DNA from: Nitrospira sp.
GTDB lineage: Bacteria; Nitrospirota; Nitrospiria; Nitrospirales; Nitrospiraceae
NCBI GenBank assembly: GCA_005116895.1
Contig: SWDO01000005.1
Coordinates: 198,551-235,364, forward strand
DNA: 36,814 nt
Direction: 5' to 3'
Part shown: piece by piece, positions 32,017-36,814 of the stretch
How the letters are laid out: each line of letters opens with the position of its first letter
How positions within the stretch are numbered: position 1 is the first letter of the stretch
Translations under genes and position numbers: made by a program
The notes under the pieces: model-generated
The model's database searches: none
Seen by the model: only the letters and a program-made list of their open reading frames with translations
What the model was told of the DNA's origin: nothing

Positions 32017-32781
32017 ATGCCTGCTAAGGTTGGTCGCGTCGTTGCGCTTGGCGCCAGCAATCTGACACGTGGTTTCCAGACCATCGTCTCAACGTCTCGA
32101 TCGGTGTGGGGACCGGACGTCGAAGTACTGGCGGCGCTTGGGCATGGACGATCATATGGAGCTCCGAGCAGAATCGTTTTTCGCACCTTGCCCGGCATTC
32201 TCAAGTCAGGTCTGTGGGATGAGTTGGAGCGGCGACCGCAAGTTGTAACGAGGGCGCTTGTAACTGATGTCGGTAATGACATCTTGTACGGTTTCTCTGT
32301 AGCGCGAGCGCTTGGATGGGTTGAGGAGGCGCTCGTTCGCCTGAGCCGTGTGACGAATGACATCGTGCTTACAGACTTGCCTCTTGCCAGTATTCACCGT
32401 TTGTCAAACCGGAAGTTTTTGGCGTTTCGTTCAGTGTTGGTGCCGTCCTGCCGGCTGTCTCTTTCTCAAATCATCGACAGATCGGAGCGAGTCACCGAAG
32501 GGCTGGCGAAGTTGTCCGCTAGGTACGGCGCTAAGTTCTTTGAACTTCATCCTGCGTGGTATGGGTTCGATCCCATCCACCTGCGCCCTTCCCAATGGCG
32601 TTCGGCCTGGCAGCAGATTCTCGGAGCTCAGCCTGAGGGGAAGTCGGGTAGTGGATCAACCATTGAGAGCGTGAAATTGTACTTCATGCGTCCCGAGCGC
32701 CGCTGGATGTTTGGCATGGAGCAGGTCACGCCCCAGACAGGTGTCGCGTTACGATCCGGCGGGCAAGTGTGGCTCTATTAA
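32017..32781 (+). CDS. SGNH-hydrolase-like protein
   Basis: 254 residues. Four SGNH blocks can be seen in order: GASNLTRG (Ser14, in place of GDS), GHGRSYG (the block II Gly), TDVGNDILYG (block III GxND, Asn) and FDPIHLRP (block V DxxH). These suggest a serine esterase/lipase-type hydrolase. GASN instead of GDSL is unusual, so activity is not certain. There is no signal peptide, and the substrate is unknown. The gene follows the small membrane-anchored protein by 46 bp; no ribosome site stands out before the ATG. Confidence 0.75.
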   Translation: MPAKVGRVVALGASNLTRGFQTIVSTSRSVWGPDVEVLAALGHGRSYGAPSRIVFRTLPGILKSGLWDELERRPQVVTRALVTDVGNDILYGFSVARALGWVEEALVRLSRVTNDIVLTDLPLASIHRLSNRKFLAFRSVLVPSCRLSLSQIIDRSERVTEGLAKLSARYGAKFFELHPAWYGFDPIHLRPSQWRSAWQQILGAQPEGKSGSGSTIESVKLYFMRPERRWMFGMEQVTPQTGVALRSGGQVWLY

Positions 32782-32886
32782 TGGTTCGTGGAAGATCATA
32801 GTGAGCAGCTTGAGGATTCCATGGATCACACATTGAGTTGTGGCCTGACCGAGCGTACTATACCGGGTAGCAAATTCAACACGTAA

Positions 32887-33732
32887 GTGTCTAACTACAT
32901 GAAGACCTTCAGCGAGCGAAAAGGCCTGAAACCGATCTCCGAAGTCATTCAGATTGAATCGATGAACGAGGCGCTGAGGAATTCTTTGTGGAATGCACTA
33001 GACGTGGCGCTATGGTCAGCAGAAGATTTCATCTACAGAGACTATGGCGAGCCACACATCCAGCAATTGAGCGAATCTCTCTGGTTCCACTACTTCAAGA
33101 AGCCCATAGATACGCGGCCAGACCAGCCGGATGAAGTCCTTTCGGAAATCCGAGAATACTTCTTCGCATGTCCTTGGAACGAGGTCTATGACTTGTTGGA
33201 GTTTATCGTCTCGCATTTTCAACACTCAGGGCCTAGCCTTCCCAATCTCCTGAACACCATTCTTGAGCGTGAACTATCCGGGTATCGCTTTGTGTCCGGG
33301 CACCTCGCTGACGTCACCAATCAAGAAGAACTCGCTATGATTGACGATGCGGTGAGGGATACGCGCTTTGCTGGTGTTTCGAGCCATATCACGCGCGCTC
33401 TTGAGTTGTACGCGGATCGTGCGAGTCCAGACTATCGAAACTCAATTAAAGAGTCGATCTCGGCGGTCGAAAGCATCGCTAGGCTTGTCGCCAAGAACCC
33501 AAATGCCACGCTGGGTGATGCGTTAAGGATCATTGAAAAGAACGCTCGACTTCACTCGGCCCTTAAGGATGGGTTTCTCAAGCTATATGGCTACACAAGC
33601 GACGAGCAAGGCATTCGCCACGCCATGCTCGATGAGCCAAAGCTCACAGCAGCCGACGCAAGATTTTTCCTTGTGTCCTGCTCTGCATTCGTGAACTACC
33701 TAAAGGTACAGCTCCCAACCAAAGACATCTAA
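32887..33732 (+). CDS. AbiJ-type (AbiJ-NTD4 + HEPN-like) abortive infection candidate
   Basis: 281 residues from a GTG at 32887; an in-frame ATG at 32899 (MKTFSERKGLKPISEVIQIE) is equally reasonable and matches the usual N-terminus of this family. Residues about 5-115 look like the AbiJ-NTD4 domain (FSERKGLKPISEVIQIESMN, LRNSLWNALDVALW, FFACPWNEVYDLLEFIV). Residues about 165-281 look like a HEPN-type helical domain with YGYTSDEQGIRHAMLDEPKL, with Arg244-His245 as the likely active pair, and ADARFFLVSCSAFVNYLK. HEPN proteins are frequently RNases in phage defence and toxin systems. It stands alone with no recognised restriction or CRISPR partners. The family is recalled, not searched. Confidence 0.7.
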   Translation: MSNYMKTFSERKGLKPISEVIQIESMNEALRNSLWNALDVALWSAEDFIYRDYGEPHIQQLSESLWFHYFKKPIDTRPDQPDEVLSEIREYFFACPWNEVYDLLEFIVSHFQHSGPSLPNLLNTILERELSGYRFVSGHLADVTNQEELAMIDDAVRDTRFAGVSSHITRALELYADRASPDYRNSIKESISAVESIARLVAKNPNATLGDALRIIEKNARLHSALKDGFLKLYGYTSDEQGIRHAMLDEPKLTAADARFFLVSCSAFVNYLKVQLPTKDI

Positions 33733-33763
33733 CCACACAGTCAATCAGGAAAGGGAAAAGCGA

Positions 33764-33853
33764 ATGGTGCGAGAAACCTTTGCCAATGCCATCAGAGATG
33801 TCGACTTAGTACTCGACCGATTCCTGTTTATGCGGCTGAAGCCAGGCCGGTAG
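33764..33853 (+). CDS. 29-residue open frame after the AbiJ-like gene
   Basis: MVRETFANAIRDVDLVLDRF followed by nine more residues. AAGGG lies 7 nt upstream of the ATG, and the next gene begins 1 nt after its stop. It could be a small partner of the AbiJ-like protein, a leader peptide for the next membrane protein, or chance. No family is recognised. Confidence 0.3.
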   Translation: MVRETFANAIRDVDLVLDRFLFMRLKPGR

Positions 33854-33854
33854 A

Positions 33855-34214
33855 GTGGGGGATAAATTGACGAATACCACGTTTCACTATTCTATGTTAG
33901 TAAAAAAAACAGTGACGGGAATCCTTCTGGGGGCAATCGCGGGGGCGATCCAAGTTTGGTTTTTCAATCACGACCTGATGCATCTCTGGGCGTCAATTGC
34001 TTCCGGAATCGTTTATATGACCGCATGGGTATCGTTCACCGACTGGCTGAAACTTGCAGGAGGCAAGGTTCTCCTTGGAGGAGTGTCAGGTCTCATCGCT
34101 GCTATTGTCTGGTGGTCCATTGCCATTTATACAGAAGACGCCTTCATCCAGGCAGCCGTGGCCGGGCTCTGTTTCGGGGCAGCCTTTGCGTGGTCGGATC
34201 GGCGAATGACATGA
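33855..34214 (+). CDS. Small four-helix membrane protein of unknown function
   Basis: 119 residues from a GTG at 33855, or 106 from the ATG at 33894 (MLVKKTVTGILLG), which looks a more natural start; neither has a strong ribosome site. Four hydrophobic segments at about residues 18-35, 43-60, 72-90 and 98-113, with short loops. There is a Trp-rich middle (VSFTDWLKLAG) and a charged end. No family recognised. It follows the 29-residue frame directly. Confidence 0.6.
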   Translation: MGDKLTNTTFHYSMLVKKTVTGILLGAIAGAIQVWFFNHDLMHLWASIASGIVYMTAWVSFTDWLKLAGGKVLLGGVSGLIAAIVWWSIAIYTEDAFIQAAVAGLCFGAAFAWSDRRMT

Positions 34215-34272
34215 ATTGTGTTTCCGCTGAGCATTTCACAACAACCGTCCTCTCGTACCGTTACTCCAGCAG

Positions 34273-34301
34273 ATGACAGCGGCTGCATGATGTGCTATAG
34301 A
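34273..34301 (+). promoter_or_regulatory. Strong sigma-70-type promoter placed at the start codon
   Basis: ATGACA (34273-34278), 17-nt spacer, TATAGA (34296-34301) with TGC before the -10. Transcription should begin about 34308, the A of the next ATG, so the message would be leaderless. Confidence 0.55.
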
Positions 34302-34307
34302 AAAGCC

Positions 34308-34607
34308 ATGAATCACACCGATCGAATTGTGTCGCACGCATTATCCTGCCCAGTTGGGTTGGCATGCGTAGTCATGGTGCTGTGTATCTGTGTCGTGACG
34401 CAGATGCTTGGAATACCGGCCACACTCATGGACCTGGTGAATTCCGATGTACTCACAAAGTCCGAGCCTGTCTCCGAAGATTTCTCTGCTCTCTCGTCAT
34501 TAACCGAGCCAGAGAGGCCTCACTTTTTCCGTGTAGTCACAGAGTTTCGTCCAGTGCATCATCTGCCGATTTTGGCCACTACTGTGTTTCATCCTCCTTC
34601 CGCATAA
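34308..34607 (+). CDS. Small membrane-anchored protein, probably translated from a leaderless message
   Basis: 99 residues from the ATG at 34308 (MNHTDRIVSHALSCPVGLAC). A hydrophobic segment (about 13-32, GLACVVMVLCICVVTQMLG) is followed by an acidic stretch and a His/Pro-rich end (FRPVHHLPILATTVFHPP). The open frame extends upstream, but the predicted promoter start coincides with this ATG and no ribosome site is present. No family recognised. Confidence 0.55.
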   Translation: MNHTDRIVSHALSCPVGLACVVMVLCICVVTQMLGIPATLMDLVNSDVLTKSEPVSEDFSALSSLTEPERPHFFRVVTEFRPVHHLPILATTVFHPPSA

Positions 34608-34797
34608 CCTGATCGTCTCCGCGCCATAGCACCAAGAAGCAGCTCCTCGAGGACCACCTCTGGGAAGCTGTCAGTGCCAATTCAGATTTTAGCGGCTACC
34701 CGGAGCGTCAGAACGAACGTCTGACCAGGAATGAGGGTGTTCTGTCGCCAGAGAGGTGAGCAGGGATCAGTCTCACTTTCAGAGAAAGGCGAAAGAA

Positions 34798-35139
34798 ATG
34801 AAGAGGAAAGAGGGATTTGCGAGAGGCTTTCTAGTCATGATGATATCGACCATGTTCTTTGACGTCGCATGGGCGCTTGCAACGCAAGCGCCCATCGTGG
34901 ATGAGAGCATCGTAAACCAGGCTGAACGAAAACCAGTCGAGGACGCACTGCTCAATTTCAGAATAGAGAAACTCGTCGAGCGTACTTTACCTGCGGGCTG
35001 CCGTGTAGAGCTGAAGTTTGGGAACGATCAAAAAGAAGTAGATCCGCAGCTATCGCCCTCGGCCAAGAAGAACACTTCCTATCTGGTAAGCCCAGATCAA
35101 TGCAAAGAAGCCGAATCCTTCTTGCCGCTAAAGCGGTGA
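34798..35139 (+). CDS. Small exported protein of unknown function
   Basis: 113 residues from the ATG at 34798 with AAAGGCGAAAG upstream; a GTG at 34756 would add 14 residues. The signal peptide (KRKEGFARGFLVMMISTMFF then AWA) is probably cleaved after AWA near residue 28. The mature part is charged, with two cysteines (GCRVEL, DQCKEAE). No family recognised. The codons for the signal peptide end and mature start form a 27-nt perfect palindrome. Confidence 0.65.
   Translation: MKRKEGFARGFLVMMISTMFFDVAWALATQAPIVDESIVNQAERKPVEDALLNFRIEKLVERTLPAGCRVELKFGNDQKEVDPQLSPSAKKNTSYLVSPDQCKEAESFLPLKR
34869..34895. repeat. Perfect palindrome (12-bp arms, 3-nt loop) inside the exported-protein gene
   Basis: ATGGGCGCTTGC (34869-34880) and its exact reverse complement (34884-34895) flank AAC. 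It spans the signal peptidase cleavage region (AWALATQAPIV) of the surrounding gene, so a strong mRNA hairpin lies early in the message. Confidence 0.7.
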
Positions 35140-35230
35140 TGACTACAGGACAGGATATGAGCACATCAACAGCCATAGATGATCAGCCGATGTCGTGATG
35201 ACCTGAACATATCTTGAAAGGAAGACGTCA

Positions 35231-35416
35231 ATGACCTCTCGAATGCACTGGTCTAGGATCAAGCGGGTCCTAATCCTTGGGCTATTGGTCGCGAATCCGT
35301 GGTTCTTTTTTCAGGACGTTGGTGGGCTAGCTCAGGAGGTTAGCCCGTGCTCGATGGAGTCAGCTGCAGATGTGATGGAACAGTACGGTTGTGGGCGACT
35401 GATATCGCCAGAGTAA
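35231..35416 (+). CDS. Small secreted peptide of unknown function
   Basis: 61 residues. AAAGGAAG lies about 8 nt before the ATG. A signal peptide (about 1-34, RVLILGLLVANPWFFFQDVG ... LAQE) leads to a mature part of about 26 residues with two cysteines (SPCSMES, QYGCGRL). Its last 57 bp overlap the end of the convergent MATE gene. The ribosome site and signal peptide argue that it is real. Confidence 0.5.
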   Translation: MTSRMHWSRIKRVLILGLLVANPWFFFQDVGGLAQEVSPCSMESAADVMEQYGCGRLISPE

Positions 35417-36688
35417 CAACCCCATCCGCACAGTCCAATCCGCGATCATCGCGGCCCAGATGAATGAGACGGACTGGCGTAGCCAGAGAGCCGCGACCAG
35501 TGCCAAGGGCACGCGGACACCCCACATACCGATCATCGTGGCACCCATGATGAAGCGGGTGTCGCCTGCACCCCGTAGCGATCCGGCTAACACCATGGTG
35601 AGGGCCAGTGGCACTTGCAAGACGGCGACGATTTTTAAAAACATCGTGCCGAGTTCGATCACCGCGTCATCGGTTGTGAACGCACGAAGCAACGTGTAGG
35701 GGAAGAAGAAAAAGAGGAGACCCATCCCGGTCATGATCATAATGGCCAGCCGGTTGGCTTCCCAGTTTTCGAGTTTCGCCCTGGTGTACTTGCCGGCTCC
35801 GATGCTTTGCCCCACCATGGTGGCGGCAGCAATGGCCAATCCATAGCCAGGGAGGAAGGAGAAGGATTCAATCGATAACCCAACTTGATGCGCGGCATAG
35901 GCCACGGTGCCGTAAAGCAGGACGAGTTTGGTGTAGATAAAAATGCCGGCCTGTTGAACGATGCGCTCACCGGACACCGATGCTCCGACTTCCCAGATTG
36001 ATCGGATCAGGTCCAGACGCAGCATTGACGACTTTTTCAAGATAGGACGACAACGCAACAAGAGATAAAGCATGCCTGTCGCCTCAGCGAGGCCGACAGC
36101 AATCGCCGCGCCTTTGAGCCCCAATGCAGGAGCTCCCCACTGTCCGTAGATGAGGGGGTAGGCCAGAAACACATGGAGGAGATTGACACCGATCAGACCG
36201 TACATCGGTGTCTTTGTGTCACCTGTCCCTTGGAGGATAGAGGACAAGACCTGGATGAGAATTGTACAGGGAATCACGAGGAAGATGAGCGTCGAATAGG
36301 GGAGGGCGAGCTCAATGACGGCGGATTCCGCACCGAGTTGCTGCATGACGAGCAGATTACCGGCGATCCCAAGGCCGGCCAACAGGATCGAGACGCCGAT
36401 CGAAAGCCATAAGAAGTGACGAGCCGCTTCTCCCGCGTCTTGTCGGCGACGCGCTCCCCATAACTGGGCGACGATCACATTCGTCCCGACTGAAATTCCA
36501 GAGACCAGAGTCGTGGCCACGAAAGCCAGCAGTTGACCCAGACCGACTGCGGCGATGGATGTGGCACCCAGCCCTCCGACCAAGAAGACGGCGACAATGC
36601 CTTCGGCCCGTTGGAGCAGCGTGGTCAGCGTGACGGGGAGTGCCAACGTCATCACGGACCGTCTGATCTGAGTGACACCGTTGCCCAT
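35360..36688 (-). CDS. MATE-family multidrug/Na+ antiporter
   Basis: 442 residues, twelve helices in two homologous halves. NorM/DinF-like features are seen: PVTLTTLLQRAEGIVAVFLVGGLGATSIAAVGLG in helix 1-2, VIVAQLWGARRRQDAGEAARH in the first half, ILQGTGDTKTPMYGLIGVNLLHVFLAYPLI at the end of the first half, and the matching SLRGAGDTRFIMGATMIGMWGVRVPLALV in the second half. Such carriers export drugs or other organic cations with Na+ or H+; the substrate is not readable. The ATG at 36688 has AGGAT about 11 nt upstream. The final codons overlap the convergent small secreted peptide gene. Confidence 0.92.
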   Translation of the reverse strand: MGNGVTQIRRSVMTLALPVTLTTLLQRAEGIVAVFLVGGLGATSIAAVGLGQLLAFVATTLVSGISVGTNVIVAQLWGARRRQDAGEAARHFLWLSIGVSILLAGLGIAGNLLVMQQLGAESAVIELALPYSTLIFLVIPCTILIQVLSSILQGTGDTKTPMYGLIGVNLLHVFLAYPLIYGQWGAPALGLKGAAIAVGLAEATGMLYLLLRCRPILKKSSMLRLDLIRSIWEVGASVSGERIVQQAGIFIYTKLVLLYGTVAYAAHQVGLSIESFSFLPGYGLAIAAATMVGQSIGAGKYTRAKLENWEANRLAIMIMTGMGLLFFFFPYTLLRAFTTDDAVIELGTMFLKIVAVLQVPLALTMVLAGSLRGAGDTRFIMGATMIGMWGVRVPLALVAALWLRQSVSFIWAAMIADWTVRMGLLLWRYQSPTTVLFHHICS

Positions 36689-36814
36689 GGGGCGCTATCC
36701 TAACAGAGTTCCTTCTGACGCCATGTGAGAAATCGTCGATCGTTTGGTGGATCATAATGACAATAGCCGACGCTCATAACGAATACCCAACGACATTCGC
36801 ACCACGTCGCTTAT

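Noticed and set aside
32821..32886. Promoter directly upstream of the AbiJ-like gene (TATACC near 32861)
   Set aside because: No -35 box at an acceptable distance; spacing to TTGTGG is 15 and to TTGAGT 20.
1..36814. CRISPR array, tRNA or rRNA genes, prophage genes
   Set aside because: No regularly spaced repeats, no cloverleaf with conserved T-loop, and no phage structural genes were seen on reading both strands.

Overview
The window is a 36.8 kb piece of a bacterial chromosome of moderately high GC content. Its mix of genes resembles Nitrospirota, Nitrospira in particular: grpE-dnaK-dnaJ followed by rsmE, a valS-nadC-birA-coaX string, zwf next to an MFS carrier, an hrpB helicase, and many small lipoproteins and envelope proteins. 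That placement is inference from gene content and protein style; no rRNA or other taxonomic marker is present. I saw no tRNA, rRNA, CRISPR array, prophage or replication origin.

Layout. 1-450: left edge, the 5' part of an ISNCY-type transposase (minus strand) and one end of the insertion sequence. 0.5-6.3 kb: a lipoprotein-like signal peptidase I homologue that has lost its catalytic serine and lysine; a 923-residue all-in-one signalling protein (MHYT membrane sensor, PAS, PP2C phosphatase, RsbW-like kinase, STAS); a stand-alone STAS protein; a polytopic membrane protein; a lipoprotein. 6.5-10.1 kb: a transposase remnant, a DEAD-box RNA helicase, a Lys/Glu/Ala-rich exported protein and a DUF1232 protein. 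10.2-17.2 kb: hrpB, a small WYW-motif protein, zwf, a sugar-type MFS carrier and a TerC/YgdQ membrane protein.

17.2-27.1 kb is a dense minus-strand housekeeping block. In transcription order it reads valS, nadC, birA, coaX, grpE, dnaK, dnaJ, rsmE. The first four are almost contiguous; a 95 bp gap precedes grpE; a 13 bp perfect hairpin sits between dnaK and dnaJ. It combines aminoacylation, NAD and CoA synthesis, biotinylation, the DnaK chaperone team and rRNA methylation.

27.2-31.6 kb: a 39-residue basic protein with a clear promoter, a response regulator with a repetitive tail, a HAD hydrolase, a sirtuin of predicted acyl-lysine specificity, a ketopantoate-reductase-like protein, and a molybdopterin-binding-domain protein whose coding frame lacks a usable start. 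31.6-35.4 kb is accessory in character: small membrane or secreted proteins of unknown function, an SGNH-like hydrolase, and a solitary AbiJ-type (AbiJ-NTD4 plus HEPN-like) candidate defence gene. 35.4-36.7 kb: a MATE-family exporter.

Most worth following up: the single-polypeptide partner-switching protein with its adjacent STAS protein, the pseudo-signal-peptidase, the AbiJ-like gene, the start-less Mo-domain gene, and a set of short-loop perfect palindromes, two of them inside coding sequence.
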